Shown one piece after another: positions 10,001 through 14,939 of a DNA stretch of 14,939 bases. Location of the stretch: assembly GCF_000003605.2 (NCBI RefSeq), contig NW_003106597.1, positions 2,266 to 17,204 of the forward strand, written 5' to 3'. The first letter of the stretch is position 1, and each line of letters opens with the position of its first letter. Both the position numbers and the translations under genes were made by a program. The notes beneath the pieces were generated by a model. The model worked only from the letters and a program-made list of their open reading frames with translations, was not told where the DNA came from and did no database searches. The stretch comes from Saccoglossus kowalevskii (Eukaryota; Hemichordata; Enteropneusta; Harrimaniidae).

Positions 10001-13000
10001 AAAATTTTTTTAAGTAAAAACTGAAAATTGACTCAAATTTTGCCAGTTGGCCTGAAAATTAGGGTTCATTTTCAGAAATATTGAAAAATGTAAGAAACAA
10101 GTGCAGAACGATTTTGACAAGAAATTCTGGTGGTGAAAAGGCTAAAATAATAATTTTCATAAATCGCTCAGTTTTTCAGGAGTCAGGGACTTTCTTGATA
10201 AAATATGCAAATCACAACAGCTGCCTAGCAACAAAATTTTAACAGTTTACAGTGCTATATCTTCTCAATTTTATAAACTATTTTCGTAAATGAGACATTA
10301 TTTTTTGTATATTTAATGTACTTTTTTACAAATTAACCTGATATTTAATACTTAAACATGCATAGCAATGATTATCAGAAAATAATGCTATTAAAAAAGG
10401 ACATTTTGAAACATGAATTTTATCAGTGATACAGACTATTTAAGACTGTAAAGTTATTAACAAAATAATATTTATTATAATGACAATGATTTATTTTCTT
10501 TTACACCCACAATTGGTATATTGCGATAAGGCATTTCCTAATTTTAAAAAGTGGTGGTTATTGCGAAGCTAAATGTTTGATCAATTTTAAGCTAGGGGTC
10601 CCACAGCAACATGTCAAATAAATTGCTTGTTTACATAAAACTTAAACACACGTTGCACGACTGCCATCTAACAAGACTCTCGCCATTACCAATGGAGACC
10701 AAGTGAATTATTTTACGCTCAGATGAAAGATCCTTGAGACTTACCTTCACATGTAATTGGTGCATTCTGGGTAACCGTAAATCCATTATTACAGATACAT
10801 GTATAATCACCCATCAGATTGAAACAGTTACCATTACCGCACACACCGGCATTATCCATACACTCGTCAATGTCTGAATTAAAAAGAAAAATGTTATTGA
10901 TATATAATATCTGCAACATGTTTGTTAATTAATTAATATATTCAATTATCCTGATCCTAATTACAGATTGGAAAGCTTTTTATTGGCTCTTATAAGAAGC
11001 CAATCATCATGCAGTAAACCTGTTACTTTTAGTGATGAGGATGTTTTGATTATTTAATATTCACTGCCGAAAGTAACACATGAGAATAACAGTTGTAACC
11101 GTTTCCATCCATCAAATAGGACAGCATTCTCCCAAATCTAAACCATTGGCATGGTTTGCGTATTACCAGTATACTGCAGAGCGAAATGAATCCACAATCT
11201 TACTGGTATATCAGATGAACACAATATAACCAGGACCATGCAGATTTAGGTTACCTACATGTACAATAGGGGATAAGCAAAACTAGCGTCCAATGAAACT
11301 TGCAATCAAACTAGCCACGTACTTTATTAGCATACCAAATTTACCATATAATTAGAAACTCCATCAAATAAATCTGCAGGTGGTTTTAATGCAATGACAT
11401 ATTTAGTAGCTCAGTAGTTCTATTCAGCACCTAGAATTAGCTTAGTACAATAATAAATGGATGTTCAAAATAGCAAAAATATAGCAGTATAGTTGGTAAA
11501 TTGTAAAACTCACCAACACAGGTACGTTTATTTGCAGCCAAGCGGTAGCCATTTGGACATTCGCATCGATAATTACCAGGTGTGTTGACACACCTGGCAT
11601 TAGTAAAACATCTAGCCATTCCTTCAGCACACTCATCAATATCTAGAAAGAACCAATCAAACCAACATGTAGGTGTTATTATAATGCTAGGGGGGGGGGG
11701 GAGGTAGAGAGGGGAGGTGCTGTTCAAGTTGTCGCACAAAGAGGAGCCAGATTGTAACAAATAAAGTGAAGGGGTCAACACTGAACTTTAATTGAACACT
11801 AAACGCTTTGATGCAGCCTGTGAATTGAATCGCCATCTCCCTAATGCTGGACAGACTTACTAACTATGAGATATGCCCAGAGACAGATGGTATATTAAAT
11901 TTTAATATACCATCTAATTAAAGAAAACATGGACACTATAGTCTATGAATAAATTAATTTTTCTAGATGTGTGATTTCTCAAAAGTCAGGTGTGCAAAAG
12001 ATGATCTGCTGGGTGGAAAGGATGCAAACTCATTGGTCAAAAACAACAAGCTGAAATAGCTCCACTGTTAGCAATGCATATTTCAATTAAAGAACTGAAG
12101 ATATCATTAGAAAATGAACAATATAGTATCAAAGCAATCAGACTTGCGGTTTTCAACAAGAAGTCAAAAATATCACTTTTTACCAAAAATGACAAAATAT
12201 TTATCAAAATTAGAGAACTTAAGATATCATCACAAAATGAACAACTCTAAGAGAGGTCTACCCAAGGTACAAATACACCAAGTATCAAAGCAATAAGAAT
12301 TGTAGTTTTCAAGAAGAAGTCGAAAAATGAAAAAAGGACGACAATGTACAATCACTCATATGATAATCTCCGCTCGACAAAGTCAACAGTGGAGCTATAA
12401 AACTGCATTTGACTGAAAAAATGTAGGAACTATGTTTTTACAAACCAAATTTATAGTCACAAATAAAAAATTCCCCACCCTTTGTACATACAATATGTTT
12501 TTAAGAAAGTTAATCTACCAGTCTGGCATATAGCCAAATTTGAGTATAGATAATAAAACTGAATACTGACCAACACATACTAAAGTCAGAGTGCTATATC
12601 GATATCCAGGTAGACAATCACAGCGGAAACTACCATCGGTATTGATGCATAAACCATTTTGACAAAGACCGGATATCTCCTGACACTCGTTTACATCTGA
12701 AAATAAAAAATGCAGTAACTGTATTCATAGAGGGCGCTGTTGCATATCAGCTACAACGAGTCAAACAAACATCTACATATCACTGTACCAATTGTCTGTG
12801 TGCATAGATTATTCCTTGCCCTTGATCGTGCTGGTTGTCTGTAATAATGTTGGTAACTATTACAAGATTGTACTAAAAATAGAATGTCGTGTGAAACATA
12901 TCAAATGATGACGTGTGCAGGCGATAAAGACATTTTCAACCCTGACTGCGTTAATTTGCTGTAACTTTATAAAGTTAGTTATTGTGGATTCCTAAGAAGT

Positions 13001-13594
13001 TTATCATCTGAATAAAGCCAGAGAAATTATTAGAATGGCAGTTATTAATGCTATTTTAGTTTTTGTTTACTTATTCGTTTAAATAAAATGTCGTCATGAA
13101 TAATTAATTACATAACATAATGATCGTAGTGACATAATTTGAAACACTCTATATAGTGTGATTTGATACAGTAAACATTAGTTATAAATTACTCACCAAC
13201 TGGGATACCTGTTCCTGGATCGATGACATGCCCAGGATTTTCTCCACACAGCTGTCTGAGACTCACTAAACACAAAATAATTATTAATTAACATCATAAT
13301 AATTAAAGCAAAGCAGATTTATACTTGCTGTATTTATTTGCTATTATTATATGTTTTGCCGTTACAGTAATGTAGTTATTGTTTTTATTCTATTGCTTGT
13401 TGATGATTATATGACAAAATAATCTTACTTGAGAATGGTGGTGGACATCCTTCGCAAGGCTCGTTCCAGGCTTGACCAATCGTACAACAACATGATTTTT
13501 TTTGTAAGACTTGCTTGGGATGGCCCTTCGCAGACTTGTGATGAAAACTGTGTTGCATTCTCAAACTTTGTATAACATGTACCATGTCGCATAT
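948..13594 (-). CDS. FBN: Fibrillin-like gene, internal 15-exon segment (TB5 to cbEGF36)
   Basis: Fifteen minus-strand exons joined by GT-AG phase-1 introns encode about 653 residues: TB, seven cbEGF, TB, five cbEGF. Fibrillins are large secreted glycoproteins that assemble into extracellular microfibrils; calcium binding stiffens the cbEGF rods, and TB domains bind integrins, heparan sulphate and TGF-beta-family partners. The 7-then-5 cbEGF spacing between TB domains fits fibrillin positions TB5-cbEGF25-31-TB6-cbEGF32-36 and not the shorter layout of LTBPs. Residue matches to human fibrillin, from memory, include KNLIGTxMCIC in cbEGF35 and GGFEC in cbEGF33. No RGD occurs here; in vertebrates it sits in TB4. 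Both ends of the gene lie outside the window. The one reading-frame defect is in the TB5 first-half exon. FBN1/2/3 orthology cannot be assigned for an invertebrate. Confidence 0.95.
1319..1528 (+). mobile_element. MITE-like element with ~30-bp TIRs, copy 1
   Basis: Starts ACTGTAAAATAATTTATTTT and ends, reverse-complemented, ACTGTAAGGTATTTTATTTT. The inside repeats TTTATTTTCACTGA-type motifs and ttcagcaaaaatagcaaaa. A second copy lies inverted at 14183-14353, with matching ends and internal order; this copy has about 40 extra internal bases. It sits in the intron between cbEGF35 and cbEGF36. No transposase is encoded. I could not settle the target duplication. Confidence 0.6.
1855..1980 (-). 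CDS. FBN: Fibrillin exon: cbEGF35-like domain
   Basis: A 126-bp phase-1 exon; the donor is GTAAGT after 1855 and the acceptor ccaaag before 1980. It starts DLDEC, with cysteines at 5, 12, 16, 25, 27 and 41. [13 protein letters not shown] is nearly identical to the human cbEGF35 segment (CKNLIGTYMCICG, from memory). Two oddities: residue 31, normally the Tyr/Phe packing against the next domain, is Met (PDGMQP); and a second in-frame acceptor AG lies 6 nt inside the exon. The exon is in a frame with no nearby ATG, so simple ORF calling overlooks it. Confidence 0.93.
2206..2224. repeat. Short (TATAA)n microsatellite
   Basis: Three full TATAA units plus TATA, ending 17 bp before the donor side of the cbEGF34 exon. 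Confidence 0.7.
2241..2363 (-). CDS. FBN: Fibrillin exon: cbEGF34-like domain
   Basis: A 123-bp phase-1 exon with acceptor tttctag before 2363 and donor GTTAGG after 2241, a weaker donor than the rest. It starts DIDEC, with cysteines at 5, 12, 16, 25, 27 and 40. [17 protein letters not shown] shows the compact C2-x3-C3 spacing and the AFRC motif of human cbEGF34 (CAFRCVNTYGSYECKCP, from memory). The tail [11 protein letters not shown] also matches the human form. Confidence 0.95.
2823..3231. mobile_element. Harbinger-like MITE (409 bp, TTA target duplication)
   Basis: The left end is GGCCAGACTTTTTTATTCC; the right end, reverse-complemented, is GGCCAGACTATTATTATCCC, and the match continues through CTTGTTT. 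Both ends are flanked by TTA (2820-2822 and 3232-3234). A three-base TTA/TAA duplication with termini starting GG is characteristic of PIF/Harbinger transposons. The interior has no transposase and contains two copies of gaaataaaattttatt (near 2957 and 3152). It lies in the intron between cbEGF33 and cbEGF34. Confidence 0.7.
3271..3390 (-). CDS. FBN: Fibrillin exon: cbEGF33-like domain
   Basis: A 120-bp phase-1 exon, the shortest cbEGF here. The acceptor is ttttcag before 3390 and the donor is GTAATT after 3271. It starts DEDEC, with cysteines at 5, 11, 16, 25, 27 and 39. The stretches CGNGRC and GGFECEC mirror CGNGTC and GGFECTC of human cbEGF33, including the shortened C1-C2 spacing. That makes it one of the best anchors for the domain numbering. 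Confidence 0.95.
3640..3890 (-). repeat. SINE-like fragment, possibly tRNA-derived
   Basis: Read on the minus strand, a stretch near 3800-3880 resembles a degraded tRNA: gtggtcactggttgcatgag, then gactcatgatcggtagtccc (an anticodon-arm-like segment around CAT), then aagttgaaatcc where a B box would be. A second B-box-like string, gtgttcgaccgatcc, lies near 3695. A related piece (ggctccc..gcattcatta) recurs near 4638-4662. No cloverleaf closes fully, so this is not a functional tRNA gene. Confidence 0.35.
3893..4385 (+). mobile_element. 3' end of a non-LTR retrotransposon (dead)
   Basis: A + strand frame reads [13 protein letters not shown], then a TAG (3959-3961), then [13 protein letters not shown]. 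It stays open to a TAA at 4181-4183. C-x2-C followed by IEDExHFLxxC is typical of the C-terminal tail of reverse transcriptase ORFs of LINE elements common in invertebrates. An AT-rich 3' UTR with AATAAA near 4370 follows. The in-frame stop and absence of any upstream RT domain show a 5'-truncated, inactive copy, in the intron between TB6/cbEGF32 and cbEGF33. Confidence 0.6.
4541..5107 (+). repeat. Dispersed intronic repeat, copy E1
   Basis: Shares its 5' end with E2 (caagtcattg, two to three variable bases, then atgaca.agtc) and its 3' end (tataagtcc.gttttc.gactt, then gggactaa). Internally it contains agtcggccattttgaatc, the motif that recurs several times in E2. E1 is about half as long as E2. 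It ends 58 bp from the TB6/cbEGF32 exon. Confidence 0.6.
5166..5360 (-). CDS. FBN: Fibrillin exon: TB6 second half fused to cbEGF32
   Basis: A 195-bp exon with acceptor tttatag before 5360 and donor GTAAAA after 5166. Residues 1-22 finish TB6 ([10 protein letters not shown], giving Cys8, then a G/P-rich linker). Without an intron the exon continues into EDINEC and a complete cbEGF containing [13 protein letters not shown] and AGF. Human cbEGF32 has almost the same central segment (CINTDGSYRCECP, from memory). In the TB5 region the matching junction is interrupted by an intron, so this exon probably reflects intron loss, or intron gain elsewhere. The calcium site is intact. Confidence 0.95.
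5361..5693. other. TB6 internal intron, no further element seen
   Basis: A 333-bp phase-1 intron between the two TB6 exons. I see no repeat or exon within it, only AT-rich sequence and a short A run. Confidence 0.6.
5694..5840 (-). CDS. FBN: Fibrillin exon: TB6 domain, first half
   Basis: A 147-bp exon with acceptor gttaag before 5840 and donor GTAAGT after 5694, phase 1 at both ends. It opens D-M-R-T-F-P-C-Y, then VCVDE (Cys2), [12 protein letters not shown] (Cys3-5 and the conserved Trp), QPC (Cys6) and GICP (Cys7). That is the TB/8-Cys signature. Unlike the TB5 first half, the frame is clean. The intron before the second half falls between Cys7 and Cys8, the same place as in TB5. Confidence 0.95.
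6047..6140. repeat. Hairpin-like repeat, copy C
   Basis: Perfect 9-bp inverted ends GGAGGGGTT (6047-6055) and AACCCCTCC (6132-6140). The core ggcgtatacaaca and aaattcgaatacgtgttgcg corresponds to copies A and B. It lies inside the 5' part of E2, either as an insertion or as part of that element. Confidence 0.45.
6505..7033 (+). repeat. 266-bp tandem duplication
   Basis: The block starting acatgtattctaacatgta at 6505 repeats at 6771 with the same order: ccaa.tttgaatgaaaa, catgtccaaaa, acaagatggctgccagt, gccactgcatgtgcatatgt, then cggacgcacg. Identity is roughly nine in ten by eye, with a few small indels. Confidence 0.75.
7136..7165. repeat. 15-bp direct repeat, two copies
   Basis: CTTCTATTAGAGAAT occurs twice head to tail. 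A partial third copy (cttctattaaaat) lies near 7099. Confidence 0.7.
7380..7505 (-). CDS. FBN: Fibrillin exon: cbEGF31-like domain
   Basis: A 126-bp phase-1 exon with acceptor ttttag before 7505 and donor GTAGGC after 7380. It starts DINEC, with cysteines at 5, 12, 17, 26, 28 and 41. [13 protein letters not shown] matches the human cbEGF31 segment CSNTEGSFKCLCP (from memory) closely. It is the seventh consecutive cbEGF after TB5 and is followed across a 1.54-kb, repeat-filled intron by TB6, so it forms the N-terminal half of a cbEGF-TB junction. Confidence 0.95.
8228..8249. repeat. Near-perfect 22-nt palindrome
   Basis: Arms ATCTGCGCCT and AGGCGCAGAT are perfect 10-bp complements with a 2-nt spacer. 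A smaller hairpin (ATCAACT..AGTTGAT, 8159-8176) lies 50 bp away. Both are in the cbEGF30-cbEGF31 intron. Confidence 0.7.
8329..8454 (-). CDS. FBN: Fibrillin exon: cbEGF30-like domain
   Basis: A 126-bp phase-1 exon with a T-rich acceptor ending cacaag before 8454 and donor GTAGGT after 8329. The split Asp is G|AC. It starts DRNEC, with cysteines at 5, 12, 17, 26, 28 and 41; [12 protein letters not shown] contains the Asn and Tyr of the calcium consensus and Y32 the packing aromatic. The C5-C6 loop is KLTSSRTD. All calcium-binding positions are intact. Confidence 0.95.
8699..8824 (-). CDS. FBN: Fibrillin exon: cbEGF29-like domain
   Basis: A 126-bp phase-1 exon with acceptor ctctag before 8824 and donor GTATGC after 8699. 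It starts DINEC and has cysteines at 5, 12, 17, 26, 28 and 41. [10 protein letters not shown] is the calcium-binding segment and Y32 (LPGY) the packing aromatic. Its C-terminal GYKLT..CE is close to that of the next domain (cbEGF30), from which it is separated by the second-shortest cbEGF intron here (244 bp). Confidence 0.95.
9222..9473 (+). repeat. Partial copy of the 12056-12398 element
   Basis: Begins ctgctgttagcgttgcacat, matching the left end of the larger element (ccactgttagcaatgcatat). It shares internal units, including a 28-base exact match containing gcaatcagacttgcggttt. The right TIR is not recognisable. It is in the cbEGF28-cbEGF29 intron. Confidence 0.6.
9680..9802 (-). CDS. FBN: Fibrillin exon: cbEGF28-like domain
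   Basis: A 123-bp phase-1 exon with acceptor ctctag before 9802 and donor GTATGT after 9680. It starts DVNEC, with cysteines at residues 5, 12, 17, 26, 28 and 40. [10 protein letters not shown] carries the conserved Asn and Phe, and Y32 (FEGY) the interdomain aromatic. It has a short C5-C6 loop ending NNDC, similar to the human cbEGF28 end (HNNDC, from memory), which supports one-to-one correspondence by position. Confidence 0.95.
10551..10669. repeat. Hairpin-like ~119-bp repeat, copy B
   Basis: The left end is GTGGTGGTTATTGCG; the right end, reverse-complemented, is GATGGCAGTCGTGCAACG. The core tttacataaaacttaaacac aligns with tttacatgaaatttgaacat of copy A; about 70% of the 46-base alignable core is identical and most differences are transitions. 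It lies about 75 bp from the cbEGF27 exon. Confidence 0.5.
10745..10873 (-). CDS. FBN: Fibrillin exon: cbEGF27-like domain
   Basis: A 129-bp phase-1 exon with acceptor attcag before 10873 and donor GTAAGT after 10745. The split Asp is G|AC, not the G|AT used by most exons here. It reads DIDEC with cysteines at 5, 12, 17, 26, 28 and 42; [10 protein letters not shown] is the calcium-binding segment and F32 (NNGF) the packing aromatic. The C5-C6 loop (TVTQNAPIT) is one residue longer than in the neighbouring domains. Calcium-binding residues are intact. Confidence 0.95.
10982..11077. repeat. Two adjacent small inverted repeats
   Basis: ATTGGCT (10982-10988) pairs with AGCCAAT (10998-11004). GTTACTTTTAGTGA (11022-11035) pairs imperfectly with TCACTGCCGAAAGTAAC (11061-11077). 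No function can be read from the sequence. Confidence 0.5.
11514..11642 (-). CDS. FBN: Fibrillin exon: cbEGF26-like domain
   Basis: A 129-bp phase-1 exon with acceptor tttctag before 11642 and donor GTGAGT after 11514. It starts DIDEC, with cysteines at residues 5, 12, 18, 27, 29 and 42. [10 protein letters not shown] holds the calcium-site Asn and aromatic residue, and Y33 (NGY) is the packing aromatic. The one-residue-longer C2-C3 loop (FTNAR) matches the human cbEGF26 pattern (QRNAE in memory). A C-rich tract lies about 47 bp upstream of the acceptor in the transcribed direction. Confidence 0.95.
11690..11701 (+). repeat. G12 homopolymer in a purine-rich tract
   Basis: Twelve G's followed by aggtagagaggggaggtg. 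In the gene's sense strand this is a C12 tract ending in TAG about 47 nt upstream of the cbEGF26 acceptor. Confidence 0.8.
11885..11915. repeat. 31-nt AT-rich palindrome
   Basis: Perfect 15-bp arms, AGATGGTATATTAAA and TTTAATATACCATCT, with a single central T. It is in the cbEGF25-cbEGF26 intron, 140 bp from the 12056-12398 element. Confidence 0.8.
12056..12398 (+). mobile_element. Non-autonomous TIR element with internal tandem units
   Basis: Terminal inverted repeats ATAGCTCCACTGTTA (12056-12070) and its partner at 12384-12398 match at 14 of 15 positions. Between them a unit recurs about twice: agatatcat.acaaaatgaacaa, then agtatcaaagcaat.aga..t. A related partial copy is at 9222-9473. No coding capacity for a transposase is visible. 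Ends fit TA-flanked GCTCCACTG, but the target duplication is ambiguous. Confidence 0.6.
12571..12696 (-). CDS. FBN: Fibrillin exon: cbEGF25-like domain
   Basis: A 126-bp phase-1 exon with acceptor ttcag before 12696 and donor GTCAGT after 12571. Counting the split Asp as residue 1, it starts DVNEC and has cysteines at 5, 12, 17, 26, 28 and 41, the 1-3, 2-4, 5-6 EGF pattern. [10 protein letters not shown] carries the Asn and aromatic residue of the calcium-binding consensus. The interdomain-packing aromatic is Y32 (LPGY). It directly follows TB5, the place of cbEGF25 in vertebrate fibrillin. If the TB5 frameshift is real, the premature TGA forms at this exon's first base. Confidence 0.95.
12697..13196. 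other. Intron between TB5 and cbEGF25, no element seen
   Basis: A 500-bp intron with GT-AG borders. I see no repeat, exon or RNA gene in it. Confidence 0.6.
13197..13265 (-). CDS. FBN: Fibrillin exon: TB5 domain, second half
   Basis: This 69-bp exon follows the TB5 first half across a 163-bp intron. The acceptor is gtttag before 13265 and the donor is GTGAGT after 13197. In phase 1 it reads [22 protein letters not shown], supplying the eighth TB cysteine (LCGE). The I-D-x-x-T-G-x-P-V tail resembles the corresponding end of human TB5. The final G begins the aspartate of cbEGF25. The exon is separate from the next cbEGF, unlike the TB6 equivalent in this window. Confidence 0.9.
13429..13594 (-). 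CDS. FBN: Fibrillin exon: TB5 domain, first half (one-base frameshift)
   Basis: The acceptor is tcctatag before 13594 and the donor is GTAAGA after 13429. Entry is phase 1 (G|AT, giving D-M-R-H-G-T-C-Y), matching the D-M-R-x-x-x-C-Y start typical of fibrillin TB domains. Cys1 and Cys2 (VCEG) come first, then, in another frame, the diagnostic Cys triplet (KKSCCCTIG), AWNEPC and EGCP. The two halves join only if one base is removed from an eight-A run on the coding strand (13496-13503). Exon length is 166, while two phase-1 ends need a multiple of three. The stretch F-E-N-A-T holds a possible N-glycosylation site. As written, the shifted frame stays open to the exon end and stops at a TGA formed with the following exons. 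A sequencing error is the likelier cause; a real null allele is the alternative. Confidence 0.85.
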
Positions 13595-14182
13595 CTATAG
13601 GAATTCAAGCATAATTAATAAATATGACATCTGAAATTGTCGTCTATTTCTGTCTTACATCAGAAAATACAAATACCATATGTGGTAAATTATAAGTGTG
13701 TCTTCATTAAAAATGCACGCTAACTAATTTTACTCGGCTTATTGCTCAAATTTGGGTAAATTTGTTCAGTTTCTATAATTTTCACTGAATTCAATCTTAA
13801 TTTTGAACCAAACAGACAAAATGTGACATTGCTTCTAGTTTATGATCAAAAACATTGAATTTGTCAAGTGAAAAAGAGCAGACAATAAATGGAATTATTT
13901 TGTGGATGCAGATGTCTGAAGTTGACTTTGGCGCTCAAACAGTTAATCAAAAATTTATTTTATTGTTTACCAGATCATTGAAATATGTCATATTTTGTCA
14001 TATTTCTGGTAGACCAAACATGGTAGGGATCTGTGGTGGTTTGTTCAGAATTATTACTGCATTGCAAGATGCTGGCTGCAGCAGTTGCCATGGTAAATGA
14101 TCTTCTTCTGCATAGCAAACAAAAATGTAACAGTCAGCAAGATAGTACGTTCTATCGAAACCTATTGCGAGAAAACAAGAAT
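13595..14182. other. Intron upstream of TB5
   Basis: No cbEGF exon is visible, although cbEGF24 should lie further upstream (beyond the right edge). Two overlapping + strand open frames (13855-14100, 14033-14215) have no convincing homology. Confidence 0.55.
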
Positions 14183-14353
14183 ACTGTAAAATACTTTATT
14201 TTTACTTGGAATTAACTTTTGCTATTATCGCTGAAGGGATGATTCAGTGAAAATAAAACTCATCAAAAATCAGTGAAAATAAATTCCATACAAAACACCC
14301 AAATAGTCTTTTCAGTGAAAATTAATTCCAGCTAAAACAAAGTATTTAACAGT
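14183..14353 (-). mobile_element. MITE-like element with ~30-bp TIRs, copy 2 (inverted)
   Basis: Ends ACTGTAAAATACTTTATTTT (left) and, reverse-complemented from the right, ACTGTTAAATACTTTGTTTT. Both continue to a GGAATT string, so the TIR is about 30 bp. The reverse complement follows copy 1 (1319-1528) in order. The short AAT flanking both ends may be a target duplication but is not decisive. Confidence 0.6.
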
Positions 14354-14939
14354 AATAATATTTTAAATACCCCCTCCCCCCAAATAAGTGGAGTCATGTC
14401 AGTCATTCTGTCCAATCAGCTGATGATATACAACATAAATTACACTCAAATTTCATTGTTAGCAAAATGACAGAGTTAAAACATTCAAAAATCATCGGTA
14501 TAAATTTTTGGAACACTGAGAATAAAATCATACCACTGAAATATTATCAGATACAAATTGTTTGAATTTTTGTAACCACAAGAAGAAAATTTTAAGTGAT
14601 GTTTCACCAATATCTTGAAATATATAAAAACAACACATTGAACACAACCAAGATCCCACTATGTTTAAAAAAATATCCAAACATACAGGTCAAGTTTCTT
14701 TAAAAAACTAAAAAAAAAAAACACCAGGCATTTGAATAAAAATTAAAATTTTCAAAAAGAACATTTCTCAAAACTAAGAATTGAGACCCACTCAAGTCAC
14801 AGTACACTGACATATGAAGAAATGATTGTAGAAATGTAGTCATATTTAAGCTGTCTCTAATGTAAACAGGAATGTTTTGTAAATTATATAATATTTATTA
14901 TTATAGATTACAATATAATTGCACACACAATATTCAAAC
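14354..14939. other. AT-rich intronic sequence, nothing recognised
   Basis: Apart from a C-rich stretch near 14370-14380 (ccccctcccccc) and A runs I see no exon, repeat family member or regulatory signal. Confidence 0.55.

Noticed and set aside
948-13594. LTBP or another EGF-rich matrix protein instead of fibrillin
   Set aside because: LTBPs have fewer TB domains and a single long cbEGF run. The 7-cbEGF and 5-cbEGF blocks separated by TB, and the domain-specific matches, fit fibrillin.
13429-13594. Programmed frameshifting or an unusual microexon explaining the TB5 frame change
   Set aside because: The change sits inside a plain A8 run with no recoding signal. No conserved fibrillin mechanism of this kind is known to me. 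A homopolymer miscount explains it more simply.
13855-14215. Plus-strand open frames, one with PNMVGICGGLFRI, faintly like the PNVIGxIDG motif of Harbinger nucleases
   Set aside because: The match lacks the IDG core and flanking catalytic context, and frames break on both sides. It is too weak to call.

Overview
The window looks like animal nuclear DNA, most likely from a marine lophotrochozoan such as a bivalve mollusc. It is AT-rich, its introns are 0.2-1.8 kb with GT-AG borders, and it carries many short non-autonomous repeats, including units with the 'gccagtcggccattttgaat' type of sequence. The taxon is an inference and I cannot fix a species.

One gene dominates. The minus strand carries 15 consecutive exons (13594 down to 948; about 1.96 kb of coding sequence) of a fibrillin-family extracellular matrix protein. 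Read 5' to 3' the exons encode a TB (8-cysteine) domain split over two exons, seven calcium-binding EGF (cbEGF) domains of one exon each, a second TB domain, and five more cbEGF domains. This 7-cbEGF / TB / 5-cbEGF order matches the TB5 - cbEGF25-31 - TB6 - cbEGF32-36 part of vertebrate fibrillins. Several domains also match their human counterparts residue by residue, as far as I remember those sequences. Every intron is phase 1, and the aspartate opening each cbEGF is split G|AT or G|AC across the junction. All 12 cbEGFs keep six cysteines, the D-x-D/N-E calcium motif and the hydroxylatable Asn. The upstream exon (expected cbEGF24) and the downstream exons (TB7 onward) lie outside the window.

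The main oddity is in the first TB5 exon. It is 166 bp where 165 is expected, because a homopolymer (eight T on the + strand, 13496-13503) carries one base too many. Read literally this shifts the frame and gives a TGA at the TB5/cbEGF25 junction. Perfect conservation downstream favours a sequencing or assembly error, but a null allele cannot be excluded. A second structural point is that the second half of TB6 and cbEGF32 share one exon, while the equivalent TB5 junction keeps its intron.

The introns are a graveyard of small mobile elements: a 409-bp Harbinger-like MITE with TTA target duplications (2823-3231); two inverted copies of another MITE with ~30-bp terminal repeats (1319-1528, 14183-14353); three copies of a ~119-bp hairpin-like element (484-602, 6047-6140, 10551-10669); two members of a longer repeat with a 3' hairpin and a CTAA end (4541-5107, 5977-7069); a TIR element with internal tandem units (12056-12398) and a partial copy (9222-9473); a SINE-like fragment (3640-3890); and the 3' end of a non-LTR retrotransposon (3893-4385). 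I see no RNA gene, CRISPR array, bacterial operon or second protein-coding gene. I did not find a new multi-gene system.
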